DNA of 64,000 nt from Nocardia brasiliensis. Lineage in GTDB: Bacteria > Actinomycetota > Actinomycetes > Mycobacteriales > Mycobacteriaceae. This document shows, one piece after another, positions 27,203 to 36,403 of this stretch. The first letter of the stretch is position 1. Each line of letters begins with the position of its first letter. The stretch lies in assembly GCF_011801125.1 (NCBI RefSeq), contig NZ_CP046171.1:3286001-3350000 (forward strand), read 5' to 3'. A model generated the notes under the pieces. That model worked only from the letters and a program-made list of their open reading frames with translations. It had not been told where the DNA came from and made no database searches. The position numbers were made by a program, and so were the translations under genes.

Positions 27203-28429
27203 ATGGACACTTCGCCCCTGGTTCTGGATCCGGCGGGAACCGATATCCAAGGCGAAGCAGCCCGCCTGCGCGCGCGTGGACCGGCGACCCTGATCGAGCT
27301 GCCCGGCGGTGTGCGGGCGTGGTCGGTGACCGACGCCGACCTGCTGAAGCGACTGCTCGTCGATCCGAAAGTGTCCAAGGATGCCAGGCAGCACTGGCCC
27401 GCCTTCGCCAAAGGCGAAGTGCCGCAGGACTGGCCGCTGTTCCTCTGGGTGGCGGTGAACAACATGTTCACCGCCTACGGCGCCGACCACCGGCGGCTGC
27501 GCAAGCTGGTCGCCCCGGCGTTCACCCATCGCCGCACCGAGGCGATGCGACCGCGGATCGACCGGATCGCCGAGCGGCTGCTCGACGAGCTCGCGGCATT
27601 ACCCGCGGGCGAAATAGTGGATTTGCGTGAGCGTTTCGCCTACCCGGTGCCGATCGAGGTGATCTCCGAGCTGATGGGCGTGCCGGAGTCGCTGAACGCG
27701 GGGCTGCGCACCTGTGTGGACGGGATCTTCGACACCTCGCTCTCCCCGGAGGAGTCGCAGGCCAACTACATGGAGATGTATCGCATCCTCGCGGAGCTGG
27801 TGGCCTTCCGGCGCGGCGAGCCGGGCGAGGACATGACCAGCCTGCTCATCTCGCACCGCGACGAGGACGACGGTTCCCAGCTCACCGAGCAGGAGCTCAT
27901 CGACACGCTGCTGCTCGTCATCAGCGCGGGGCACGAGACCACGGTCAATCTGCTCGATCAGGCGATCTTCGCCTTGCTCACCCGGCCCGAGCAGCGCGCC
28001 GCGGTGGTCGAGGGCAAGGTCGGCTGGGCGGAGATGATCGAGGAGGCGCTGCGCTTCGAGGCGCCGGTGGCGCACCTGCCGCTGCGGTTCGCGGTCGAGG
28101 ACATCGACATCGAGGGCGTCGTGATCGCCAAGGGCGAGCCGATCCTGGCCTGCTACGCGGCGGCCAATCGGGATCCCAAGGTGCACGGCGAGACCGCCGA
28201 CGAGTTCGACGTGACCCGGGCGAGCAAGGACCACATGGCCTTCGGGCACGGGGTGCATCACTGCCTCGGCGCGCCGCTGGCGCGGCTGGAGGCGGCGATC
28301 GCGCTGCCCGCTCTCTTCGCGCGGTTCCCGGATATGCGACTGGCGGCGGATCCGGCGGAGCTCGGCGCCGTGGCGAGTTTCATCTCCAACGGGCACGGTA
28401 GGTTGCCGGTGGTGCTGCGGCCGGAATAG
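27203..28429 (+). CDS. Cytochrome P450
   Basis: A 408-residue soluble P450 with all expected signatures: the I-helix ISAGHETTV (about residues 241-249), the K-helix EEALRFEAP with its ExxR, and the heme loop [17 protein letters not shown] with cysteine near 354. It resembles the CYP105/CYP107-type bacterial P450s. It follows the divergent P450 by 10 bp and probably shares the conservon transcript. Substrate is unknown and no dedicated ferredoxin is encoded nearby. Confidence 0.9.
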   Translation: MDTSPLVLDPAGTDIQGEAARLRARGPATLIELPGGVRAWSVTDADLLKRLLVDPKVSKDARQHWPAFAKGEVPQDWPLFLWVAVNNMFTAYGADHRRLRKLVAPAFTHRRTEAMRPRIDRIAERLLDELAALPAGEIVDLRERFAYPVPIEVISELMGVPESLNAGLRTCVDGIFDTSLSPEESQANYMEMYRILAELVAFRRGEPGEDMTSLLISHRDEDDGSQLTEQELIDTLLLVISAGHETTVNLLDQAIFALLTRPEQRAAVVEGKVGWAEMIEEALRFEAPVAHLPLRFAVEDIDIEGVVIAKGEPILACYAAANRDPKVHGETADEFDVTRASKDHMAFGHGVHHCLGAPLARLEAAIALPALFARFPDMRLAADPAELGAVASFISNGHGRLPVVLRPE

Positions 28430-28496
28430 GCGGGGCACGCACGTCCGGCTGCGTCGCTTCGCGGTTTCTCAGGTTGGCGGCGCATGCTGGACCAGC

Positions 28497-30071
28497 GTGA
28501 ATCACCTGGAGTTGCCGTTTCTCGTGCTGTTCGGCACGATCCTTGCCCAGCCGCTCGGGCGGCGGCTGGGCGTGGCGCCGGCCGTCCTGATGACGGTGTT
28601 CGGCTGTGTGCTCGCGCTGCTGCCCTCGGTGCCCGAGGTCCGGGTGGCGCCGGATCTCATTCTGCCGCTGCTGCTTCCGCCACTGCTGTACGCCGCGGCC
28701 CGGCGCACCTCCTGGCGCAGCTTCGCCCAGAACTGGACCGCGATCGCGTTGCAGGCGGTCGGCCTGGTGGTGGTCACCGCGGCGGTGGTGGCGGTGACGG
28801 TGCACCTGTGGCATCCCGCGGTGCCGCTGGCCGCGGCGCTCGTGCTCGGCGCGCTCGTCGCGCCGCCGGACCCGGTGGCGGTCGGCGCGTTGGCCGGTCG
28901 GCTCGGGCTGCCGCGACGGCTGGTGTCGGTGCTCGAGGGGGAGGGGCTGTTCAACGACGTCACGGCGATCGTGCTGTACGGGATCGCGGTGCAGGCGGTG
29001 CTCAGCGGCGAGTTCTCCGCGTGGTCGGCGGTGCTGGAGTTCGTGATGTCGGCGGTGGTGGGCGTCGCGGTCGGGCTGGTGTTCGGCTGGGGCGGCAGCA
29101 GGCTGATGCCGCGGCTCGTCGAGGCGCCGTGGCAGGTCGCGCTCGGACTGGCGCTGCCCTACGCGGCGTATCGGCTCGCCGCCGCCTGGGAAGGATCGGC
29201 GGTGCTCGCGGTGCTGGTGTGCGCGCTGTATCTGACCGACGCCGCCTCCGACTTCGGCGACAGCGATTACCGGCTGGTCGGTGACTCGTTCTGGGCGATC
29301 ATCGACATGCTGGTCAGCGGGATCGCGTTCGGGTTGATCGGGCTGGAGTTGGCCACCGTGCTACGCGCGGCCGGACCGGACTGGCCGCGTTATCTCGGGA
29401 TCTCGGCCGCGGTGATCGGCGTGGTCGTCGGGATGCGGCTGGTCTGGCTGCTGGCCACCTGGGCACTGTGTGGGCGGTGGTGGCGGCGTCGCGAGGCCGA
29501 CGAGCCTTACACGTGGCGCGAGACCGTCGTCACCTGGTGGGCCGGGCAGCGCGGCGTCGCCACCGTCGCGCTGGCGCTGGCGGTGCCGCTGACGACAGAC
29601 TCGGGTGCGCCGTTCCCGTGGCGCGGCGGCATCTTGTTCACCGCGTTCGCGCTGGTGTTGTTCACCCTGCTGCTGCAGGGTCCGACGTTGTCACTTGTGG
29701 TGCGCGCCACCGGGGTTCGGGTCGATATCGATGCCGAACGAGACATGGAGCGCAAGCTGTGGGCGCGCATCCTGCGCGCCGAACTGACCCGCCTGCAACA
29801 GGTCGCGCTGACCGAGCGGCTACCGGACGACGTCTACGACCGCCTGCATGTCGGCATCGAAAGGCGGCTCGCCCGAGCCGATCCCGAAGCCGCGGCCGAC
29901 GCCGGGCCGCCGACCGAACACAGTGCCGCGCTCACCCGCGCGCTGCACCGGATCGATCAGGAAATTCTGGCAGCGGGCCGCGCGGAGGCCATGGCGGCGC
30001 GCCGCGAACCCGGCGTCCCACCCGATCTCGTCGATCGCGTGATGCGCCGACTGGACCTGCGCTCGCCATAG
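28497..30071 (+). CDS. Na+/H+ antiporter, CPA1 family
   Basis: A 524-residue membrane protein with about twelve hydrophobic helices in the first 410 residues and a hydrophilic cytoplasmic tail of about 110 residues. The ion-binding stretches GALVAPPDPVAVGAL and EGEGLFNDVTAIVLYG are characteristic of CPA1 exchangers, as is the late WAGQRGVATVALALAVPL segment. It exchanges Na+ or K+ for protons. GTG 28497 begins MNHLELPFLVLFG; no alternative start gives a better first helix. Confidence 0.9.
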   Translation: MNHLELPFLVLFGTILAQPLGRRLGVAPAVLMTVFGCVLALLPSVPEVRVAPDLILPLLLPPLLYAAARRTSWRSFAQNWTAIALQAVGLVVVTAAVVAVTVHLWHPAVPLAAALVLGALVAPPDPVAVGALAGRLGLPRRLVSVLEGEGLFNDVTAIVLYGIAVQAVLSGEFSAWSAVLEFVMSAVVGVAVGLVFGWGGSRLMPRLVEAPWQVALGLALPYAAYRLAAAWEGSAVLAVLVCALYLTDAASDFGDSDYRLVGDSFWAIIDMLVSGIAFGLIGLELATVLRAAGPDWPRYLGISAAVIGVVVGMRLVWLLATWALCGRWWRRREADEPYTWRETVVTWWAGQRGVATVALALAVPLTTDSGAPFPWRGGILFTAFALVLFTLLLQGPTLSLVVRATGVRVDIDAERDMERKLWARILRAELTRLQQVALTERLPDDVYDRLHVGIERRLARADPEAAADAGPPTEHSAALTRALHRIDQEILAAGRAEAMAARREPGVPPDLVDRVMRRLDLRSP

Positions 30072-30158
30072 CCGTGGGCATTCTTCCGGCAACGCGACAT
30101 GGCCAGGCCGCGCGTAGCTCCCCGGGCCGCCCGCCCGCAGCTGCTACCGTCCGAAATC

Positions 30159-31496
30159 GTGACTACGGACCCTGCGGAAACTAGTCGATCCCCGCGCAAC
30201 CTCGGGTTGCGCTTGTGGCTGCTGCCGGTGGCGGTGCTCGCCGTGTTCATGGCGCTGCTCGGCACTATGTACCTCGACTATGTCGTCGATCCGGAAGAGA
30301 ACCTGCACGATTTCCCCATCGCGCTGGTCAATCAGGATGTCGGGGACACCGTTGGCGCGCCGGGACAGCAGCGGCAGGTCAACTTCGGCGAGCAGGTGGT
30401 CGACGGCCTGCGGCAGGCGGTGCCAGCGGACAAGATCGACCTGCAGGTGCTCGGCGTCAACGAGGCCTCGCAGCGGATGCAGAACAACAAGGTCTACGGC
30501 ACCATCCTGATTCCGAGCGATTTCAGCAAACGGCTGGGCATCTTCGGTGTCGGCAGTGTGGTCCCCGGCGACATCCAACGGCCGCTCATCACGTTGCAGA
30601 CCAATCCGCGCAGCGGCGCGTTCGTCACCTCGATCGTCACCCAGATCGGCGACCAGGCGCTGATCCAGGTGAACAAGCAGGTCGGCGCCGAGCTCACCGC
30701 GCAGGTACAGGCTCAGTTGGCGCCGCCGCCGGGCGGGCCGCCCGCGCCCGAACTGAGCGGGGCGACCAGGGTGGCCCTCGCTGAGCCGCTGCGGATCGCC
30801 GTCGAGCCGTTCCATCCGCTGCCCGAGCACACCGGTCAGGGCCTCACCGCGTTCTTCTACGCGCTGCTGCTCCTGCTGGCCGGTCTGGTCGGGTCGATGA
30901 CCATCCACACGATGATCGACGCCCAACTGGGTTTCGTGCCTACCGAATACGGGCCGTGGTATGTGCATTTCCCGCCGACGCCCATCTCCCGGTTCCACAC
31001 CCTGCTGATCAAATGGGGCGTGCTGGTGGTGACCGCGAACGTCGTGGCGGGGGTCTTCCTGCTCGTCGCGAAGCTGCTCGGCATGCCGATCGATCATCCG
31101 CTCGGGCTGTTCCTGTTCAGCGCGTTCGCGATCATCGCGGTCGGGGTCACCGGCCTGTCGGTGCTCGCCGCCGTCGGGTCGGCCGGGCTGCTCATCAACC
31201 TGATCCTGTTCATCATCCTGGGATTGCCGTCCTCCGGCGGCACGGTGCCGATCGAGGCCACGCCGAAGTACCTCGGCTGGCTCGCCTCGTTCGAGCCGAT
31301 GCATCAGGTGTTCCTCGGCGTGCGCGCGATCCTGTACTTCGATGCCAGCGGCCCGGCCGGGTTGACCCGTGGGGTGTGGATGGCGGTGTTCGGTCTGGTC
31401 ATCGGGCTGGTGCTCGGTGCGGTGGTCACCCGGTTCTACGACCACAAGGGCTTGCGCCGCACCGGAATCGGCCGCGCGGGAGTGGAATCGCGATAA
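30159..31496 (+). CDS. DUF3533 / YhgE-Pip-like membrane protein
   Basis: A 445-residue protein with one N-terminal helix (about residues 18-38), an extracellular domain of about 200 residues with PIALVNQDVG and NNKVYGTILIPSDFS, and five or six C-terminal helices. This matches the YhgE/Pip or ABC-2-like DUF3533 architecture seen in actinobacterial export systems. No ATPase partner is adjacent. GTG 30159 was chosen; ATG 30099 is in frame but would add a basic Pro/Ala-rich leader. Confidence 0.8.
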   Translation: MTTDPAETSRSPRNLGLRLWLLPVAVLAVFMALLGTMYLDYVVDPEENLHDFPIALVNQDVGDTVGAPGQQRQVNFGEQVVDGLRQAVPADKIDLQVLGVNEASQRMQNNKVYGTILIPSDFSKRLGIFGVGSVVPGDIQRPLITLQTNPRSGAFVTSIVTQIGDQALIQVNKQVGAELTAQVQAQLAPPPGGPPAPELSGATRVALAEPLRIAVEPFHPLPEHTGQGLTAFFYALLLLLAGLVGSMTIHTMIDAQLGFVPTEYGPWYVHFPPTPISRFHTLLIKWGVLVVTANVVAGVFLLVAKLLGMPIDHPLGLFLFSAFAIIAVGVTGLSVLAAVGSAGLLINLILFIILGLPSSGGTVPIEATPKYLGWLASFEPMHQVFLGVRAILYFDASGPAGLTRGVWMAVFGLVIGLVLGAVVTRFYDHKGLRRTGIGRAGVESR

Positions 31497-31557
31497 TCCC
31501 TGCGCCACAGTGGAATCGGCCGACCTGACCGCGAGCGTCCGGTTCGGCGCGTATTCG

Positions 31558-33519
31558 TCACGTGCCGGGGCACAACCGGCGCGGCGCCGGATCGTTCGCC
31601 AGCCGTGCGTCGACGCAGCCGCCGGGCAGGCCGTCGTGGGGCGTGCTGCCGAAATTGGCGGTGACGGTCAGCAGACCGTCGCCGAAGGTGCTGCGCTGCA
31701 CCAGATGATCGGCGGTGCGCCACTGGAAATCGGTCATCGGCGCGGTGCCCGCCGCCTCGTGCAGGGGCGCGAAGAACTGTTGCAGGCGGGCGATCTCGGC
31801 GCCGTGGCGGTCGAGCTGGTCGCGGTCGAGCGCGAAGTTCAGCGGGGTGTTGTTCAGGATCGCGGTGAGCGCGCGCATGGTCTGCTGTTGCGGCAGTTTG
31901 TAATAGGGGAGCTCCCAGCGATCCAGGTTGACGATCGAATCGTGCAGGACCGTCTCATAGAGCGGCACCCGGTACACCGGGTCGAACATGGCCTTGGCCG
32001 CGGCGGCGGGCAACTCGGCGGGCTGGAAGAAGATCTTCGGTGCGCGCTCCGGCGCCCATCCGCCCCAGGACTGCTTGTCGCGCTGGGCTTCCCAGAGCAG
32101 ATCGGAGACCGGTGTCTGCGAGCCGTGGCTGAAGGCGGGCAGCGTGCTCGCCCACGCGCCGACGGACTCCGACCCGAGTACCTGCGCGTGCCGCTCGACG
32201 AGCGCGCGCATGCGGGCGAGCCGGTTGGCGCGATCCTGCTGCTTGTTCATCGGGTGGTCCGGGCTGTAGTCGTCGAAGAACTGACCCGCGGCGTCGACGT
32301 CGAGGAAGTAGGTGTTCGCGCCGTTGGCCGTCATCGTCGCGTAGCGGTCGTCGAGCAGCTCGGGACGCTGCGCCAGTACCTCGGTGCTGAGATAGCAGCC
32401 GCGGCCGCCGAATCCGGTCTCCGGGGCACCGGTCGCGTCGTGCACGCAGCCGGCCGGCCACAGACCTGGCCAGCTGGAGCCGGGGTTGTCGGCGGTGGCG
32501 GGGTCTTGCGCGTTGTCGTACGAGTCATACGGTCCCGCAAGGTAACCGGCGGCCTTCGCCGCGTCGACGGCGGCGCGGGTCATCGGGTCGGGACCGGCGT
32601 CGTAGCCGAGCCACATGCGGGTGAGACCGAGCTCGCGCATCGCGCGGATCGCCTCCGGGGTGCGGCCGTCGCCCCACAGATAGGCGTGAAATGCGCCGAG
32701 CAGCTTGCCGATCGACGGCACCTGGGCGATCTTGTCGGCGAGGGAACGGAATTCGCCGTGCCGGACGAGCCAGGCACGGTAGTCCCTGGCCGAGGCCACG
32801 GGCGAGGAATCGGTCAGTGCGAACGTGACCGTGTACTCGCGGGTGTCCGCCCTGGCCGCGAAGTCGTGTTCGGCGGTGGTGCTGAGCTTTTCCGCGGTGG
32901 AATGCACGGTGACTGTGCTGCCGATATCGGTGGGCACGAGGTAGCTGACGCCGTGCGCGCCGAGCTGGTAGCCCCAGAACGGCATGGTCAAGCTTTCGGT
33001 GAGGTCCAGTGGCTGGTCGATCAGGGCGGCGTCGGGGGAGTTCCAGAACGGATCGCCGACCGGCAGCGACAGGCCCTCGCCACGGGGGAGCTGTAACGCC
33101 GTTGCCGCGGGGTCGGTGCCGGTCACCGGCCAGGCCAGGCGCTGGTCGCGGTCGCTGCGCAGGGTGACGCGCAGGCGACCGGCGTCGGTGTCCGCGGTGA
33201 CCGTCAAACCTTTGTCCGGGTAGGTCCAGCTCGCCCGTTCCCGGGTGACCTCGATGGGCCCGGCCGCGCCGAGTTCGGTGGCCGCCGGGGCGGAGAGGGC
33301 GAGGGGCGTGTCGTCGCCGGGCTGTGCGGTGATCGCCAGCGACGCGGTATCGATGTCGGCCCGGCCACCGCCGATCGGCACCAGGACGTGGCTGCCGCGC
33401 ACCTCCGGGCGTGCGGTGCTGCCGCGGTCGCAGGCGGTTCCGCTCAATACCAAGATCAACAACACGATGCCGCCCGCCGCGATCCCGCGGTGGGTGCGTT
33501 CGATGCTCCGAGGTCTCAT
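31558..33519 (-). CDS. Putative lipoprotein glycoside hydrolase (GH101/GH129-related)
   Basis: A 653-residue protein. Residues 15-32 form a lipoprotein signal peptide ending VLSGTAC, so it should be anchored to the outer face of the membrane. The middle contains features of the family of hydrolases related to endo-alpha-N-acetylgalactosaminidases: LTRMWLGYDAGPDP, GLWPAGCVHD, NTYFLDVDAAGQFFDDY with clustered acidic residues, and the WELPYYKLPQ region. Its glycan substrate is unknown. It is divergent from a two-component system across a promoter with 11-bp direct repeats. ATG 33519 is the only start giving a signal peptide. Confidence 0.68.
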   Translation of the reverse strand: MRPRSIERTHRGIAAGGIVLLILVLSGTACDRGSTARPEVRGSHVLVPIGGGRADIDTASLAITAQPGDDTPLALSAPAATELGAAGPIEVTRERASWTYPDKGLTVTADTDAGRLRVTLRSDRDQRLAWPVTGTDPAATALQLPRGEGLSLPVGDPFWNSPDAALIDQPLDLTESLTMPFWGYQLGAHGVSYLVPTDIGSTVTVHSTAEKLSTTAEHDFAARADTREYTVTFALTDSSPVASARDYRAWLVRHGEFRSLADKIAQVPSIGKLLGAFHAYLWGDGRTPEAIRAMRELGLTRMWLGYDAGPDPMTRAAVDAAKAAGYLAGPYDSYDNAQDPATADNPGSSWPGLWPAGCVHDATGAPETGFGGRGCYLSTEVLAQRPELLDDRYATMTANGANTYFLDVDAAGQFFDDYSPDHPMNKQQDRANRLARMRALVERHAQVLGSESVGAWASTLPAFSHGSQTPVSDLLWEAQRDKQSWGGWAPERAPKIFFQPAELPAAAAKAMFDPVYRVPLYETVLHDSIVNLDRWELPYYKLPQQQTMRALTAILNNTPLNFALDRDQLDRHGAEIARLQQFFAPLHEAAGTAPMTDFQWRTADHLVQRSTFGDGLLTVTANFGSTPHDGLPGGCVDARLANDPAPRRLCPGT

Positions 33520-33609
33520 GCCCGGCACCCTGCCGCGGCCCGATGAGAGTTCGATGAGACCCGCGCCGGGTCCGCGGCCAGGGCAGACGCGGTCCGTATC
33601 ATCCGGAAG
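33520..33609. promoter_or_regulatory. Divergent promoter region with 11-bp-phased direct repeats
   Basis: The 90-bp gap between the lipoprotein gene (minus) and response regulator gene (plus) contains CGATGAGA at 33541-33548 and again at 33552-33559, a period of exactly 11 bp. Tandem half-sites one helical turn apart are the usual target of OmpR-family response regulators, so the adjacent regulator may control both genes. Confidence 0.5.
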
Positions 33610-34281
33610 ATGCGCGTATTGGTGGTCGACGACGAGGACTCGGTCCGCGAGGCCCTGGTGCGCGCGATGGGCAGCGAAGGCTACGAGACCCGTGCCGCGA
33701 CCGACGGCGCGGCCGCGCTCGCCGAGATCCAGCGGTGGCAGCCCGAGGTCGTGCTGCTGGACGTACTCATGCCGTTCATGGACGGGCTCACCGCGTGCAG
33801 GCAGCTGCGGGCGCGCGGGGACCGCACGCCCATCCTGATGCTCACCGCGCGCGACGCGGTGGCCGACCGGGTGGACGGGCTCGACGCGGGCGCCGACGAC
33901 TACCTGGTGAAGCCTTTCGACCTCGATGAACTGCTCGCCAGGGTGCGTGCCCTGGTCCGGCGCACCTACCCCGAGGACGGCGCGGTGCTCTCGTGCGCGG
34001 ACCTCGTCATGGACACCACCGCGCACACGGTCCGGCGCGGCGCTCGTCTGGTCGAGCTCAGCCGCACCGAATTCGCGCTGCTCGAGGTGCTGTTGCGCAA
34101 CAGCGGCCAGGCGCTGCCGCGCGAAACGCTCATCGAGCGGGTGTGGGGCACCGAACTGGGCCCGACGTCGAATTCGCTCGAGGTCTACATCCGCTACCTG
34201 CGGCGCAAACTCGACTCCGCCGCCGAGCCGCGGCTGATCCACACGGTACGCGGGATCGGCTACCGATTGGCGCCACCGTGA
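33610..34281 (+). CDS. OmpR family response regulator
   Basis: A 223-residue two-domain regulator. The receiver domain has acidic residues DDED near 7-10, the phosphoacceptor Asp51 in LLDVLMP, and Lys101 in LVKPFD. The C-terminal winged helix includes ELSRTEFALLEVLLRN and SNSLEVYIRYLRRKLD. Overall it resembles MprA-type regulators. It overlaps the sensor kinase start by 4 bp. It lies divergently from the glycoside-hydrolase-like lipoprotein, a plausible target. Confidence 0.95.
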   Translation: MRVLVVDDEDSVREALVRAMGSEGYETRAATDGAAALAEIQRWQPEVVLLDVLMPFMDGLTACRQLRARGDRTPILMLTARDAVADRVDGLDAGADDYLVKPFDLDELLARVRALVRRTYPEDGAVLSCADLVMDTTAHTVRRGARLVELSRTEFALLEVLLRNSGQALPRETLIERVWGTELGPTSNSLEVYIRYLRRKLDSAAEPRLIHTVRGIGYRLAPP

Positions 34282-35648
34282 GGCTGCCGGGATCGTTGCG
34301 CGCGCGGGTCGCGCTGTTCTGTGTCGCGGCCATCGCGGTGGCGCTCGCGGGGATGGGGGTGGCCGCCTACGTCGTTGTCGCCCATGAACTCGACAGCTCG
34401 CTCGATCTCGGATTGCGCAGGGAGGCAACGCGGATCGTGCGGACCGTCGGCGTGGACGCCGACGTGGCCACGGCTTCGGGGCCGTGCCGGTATCTGACCG
34501 CGCCGAGCTGTGTCCAGGTGGTGGCCGCCGACGGTCGGATCGAGTCCGAGCACGATCCCGGACTGTCGCTGCCGGTCGACCGCGCGACCGAGGAGGTCGC
34601 GGCGGGCACCAGGGCCGCCTTCTTCAGTGATGTCCAGCTCGGCGGTTACCCGCTCCGGATGTACACCGCCCCATTGCGTTCCGGCTCCGCGGTGCAGATC
34701 GCGCGCCGTGCCGATCCGGTGGACACCAGCCTGCGTCGCGTCGGCTACGCACTGCTCGCCGCGGCGGGGATCGGCACGGCGCTTGCCCTCGGCGCGGGGT
34801 TGGTTGTCGCGCGGCGCGCGGTCGGTCCGGTCTCCGCGCTCACCGCGGCGGCCGAGCACATCGCGACCACCCGAGACCCGCGTCAGCACATCACCGTCAC
34901 CGGACCTACCGAACTTCGAAGTCTGGCGGGCAGTTTCAACGCCATGCTCGATGAACTCGATCAAGCGCTGTGTGCCGAACGCGAGGCCCGCGCGGCGCAG
35001 CATCGGTTGATCGCCGACGCCTCACATGAGCTGCGCACGCCGTTGACGGCGTTGCGCACGAACATCGAACTGCTCGGTCGGGCGTCGCGGATGTCCGCCG
35101 AACAACTCGACGACACCGCGGCCGCCCTGCGCGCTCAGTCGGCGGAGTTGTCCGGCCTGGTCACGGATCTGATCGAGCTGGCCCGCGCGGACGACCCGGC
35201 GGCGATCGCGGAGCCGTTCGAGGATCTGCGCTTGGACACCTTGGTTGCGGAGTGCCTGCGGGCGGCCGAACGGCACTGGCCCACCATCACATTCATCAGC
35301 GACCTGCGCCCGACCGTGGTGCACGGCGTACCCGGCAGGCTGGCCAGGGCGATCACCAATCTGCTCGACAACGCGGCGAAATTCAGCGCGCCGCAAGGTA
35401 TCGTCCGGGTGGAGTTGCGCGATGCCGAGCTGACGGTGCGCGACCACGGTCCCGGTATCGCGCTCGACGATCTGCCGCATATCTTCGACCGGTTCTACCG
35501 CGCCACCAACGGCCGCGGCAAAACCGGTCACGGGCTCGGGCTGGCCATCGTCAAACAGGTGGCGGATCTGCACGGCGCCACGGTGCGCGCGCAGTCGGCG
35601 AGCGAGGGCGGGGCGATCTTCCGGCTCAGCTTCCCCCGCGCCGACTGA
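34278..35648 (+). CDS. Sensor histidine kinase
   Basis: A 456-residue membrane kinase. It has two transmembrane helices (about residues 10-34 and 156-178) flanking an extracellular sensor of about 120 residues that includes a cysteine pair (Cys70, Cys78). A HAMP domain follows, then the H-box ASHELRTPLTALR with His250, and an ATPase domain with NLLDNAAKFS, RDHGPGI and GHGLGLAIVKQ. GTG 34278 overlaps the regulator stop. The pair should sense an envelope signal. Confidence 0.94.
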   Translation: MRLPGSLRARVALFCVAAIAVALAGMGVAAYVVVAHELDSSLDLGLRREATRIVRTVGVDADVATASGPCRYLTAPSCVQVVAADGRIESEHDPGLSLPVDRATEEVAAGTRAAFFSDVQLGGYPLRMYTAPLRSGSAVQIARRADPVDTSLRRVGYALLAAAGIGTALALGAGLVVARRAVGPVSALTAAAEHIATTRDPRQHITVTGPTELRSLAGSFNAMLDELDQALCAEREARAAQHRLIADASHELRTPLTALRTNIELLGRASRMSAEQLDDTAAALRAQSAELSGLVTDLIELARADDPAAIAEPFEDLRLDTLVAECLRAAERHWPTITFISDLRPTVVHGVPGRLARAITNLLDNAAKFSAPQGIVRVELRDAELTVRDHGPGIALDDLPHIFDRFYRATNGRGKTGHGLGLAIVKQVADLHGATVRAQSASEGGAIFRLSFPRAD

Positions 35649-35697
35649 CGAGGTTTATCGGCTCGCCGGGCGTCGTGGGGGCTGCGAGAATCAGCGG

Positions 35698-36324
35698 ATG
35701 CCGGTTGATCAAACACTGCTGCTCGCCTTCGTGGCGACCACCTTCGTCGCGATGATCACGCCGGGGCCGGACATGCTCTTCGTGCTCGGGTGCGGGATGC
35801 GCGGTGGGCCACGGGCCGGGCTGTACGCCACCGCCGGGGTGGCCACGAGCGAGGCGATCCACGTCGCGGTCGCCGCTGCCGGCCTTGCGGCGCTGTTCGC
35901 CGCGGTGCCCGCCGCGTTCACTGTCGTACGGGTACTCGGTGCCGCCTACCTGATCTACCTTGGCGTGCAAGCGATCCGGAACCGGGGGAGCCTGCCTGCC
36001 GACGAGCGCGGGGTCGGTGTCTCCGCGCGCAAGGCATACGTGTCCGGGCTGCTGACCAACCTGCTCAACCCGAAGATGGTGACGTTCACGATCGCGTTCC
36101 TGCCGCTGTTCATCGATCCCTCGCTCGGCCGGATCTGGCTGCAGTTCGTGATTCTCGGCGCGATCATGATCGCGCTCGAGTTCCTGGTGGACGGTACGGT
36201 CGGGGTGTTGGCGGGTCGGATCGGCGGCTGGCTGCGGCGGCGGCATGCCGCGCGGCGGCGCATCGAGGTGGCCACCGGCGGCATCTTCATCGGGCTCGGC
36301 GTGCGACTCGCGGTGCAGCACTAG
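35698..36324 (+). CDS. LysE family amino acid exporter
   Basis: A 208-residue membrane protein of the LysE/RhtB family with about six helices. The signatures TPGPDMLFVLG near residues 22-32 and GLLTNLLNPKMVTFTIAFLP near 121-140 are typical. It probably exports an amino acid or similar small metabolite; the substrate cannot be told from sequence. No divergent LysR regulator accompanies it, unlike many lysE genes. Confidence 0.88.
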   Translation: MPVDQTLLLAFVATTFVAMITPGPDMLFVLGCGMRGGPRAGLYATAGVATSEAIHVAVAAAGLAALFAAVPAAFTVVRVLGAAYLIYLGVQAIRNRGSLPADERGVGVSARKAYVSGLLTNLLNPKMVTFTIAFLPLFIDPSLGRIWLQFVILGAIMIALEFLVDGTVGVLAGRIGGWLRRRHAARRRIEVATGGIFIGLGVRLAVQH

Positions 36325-36403
36325 GGCTCACACCTGTGGGGGAGACAGGGCTCGCACTGCGGGGTGAGGCGCGTGGCCGCCGGCGGCGCTTACCGTCGAA
36401 GGC

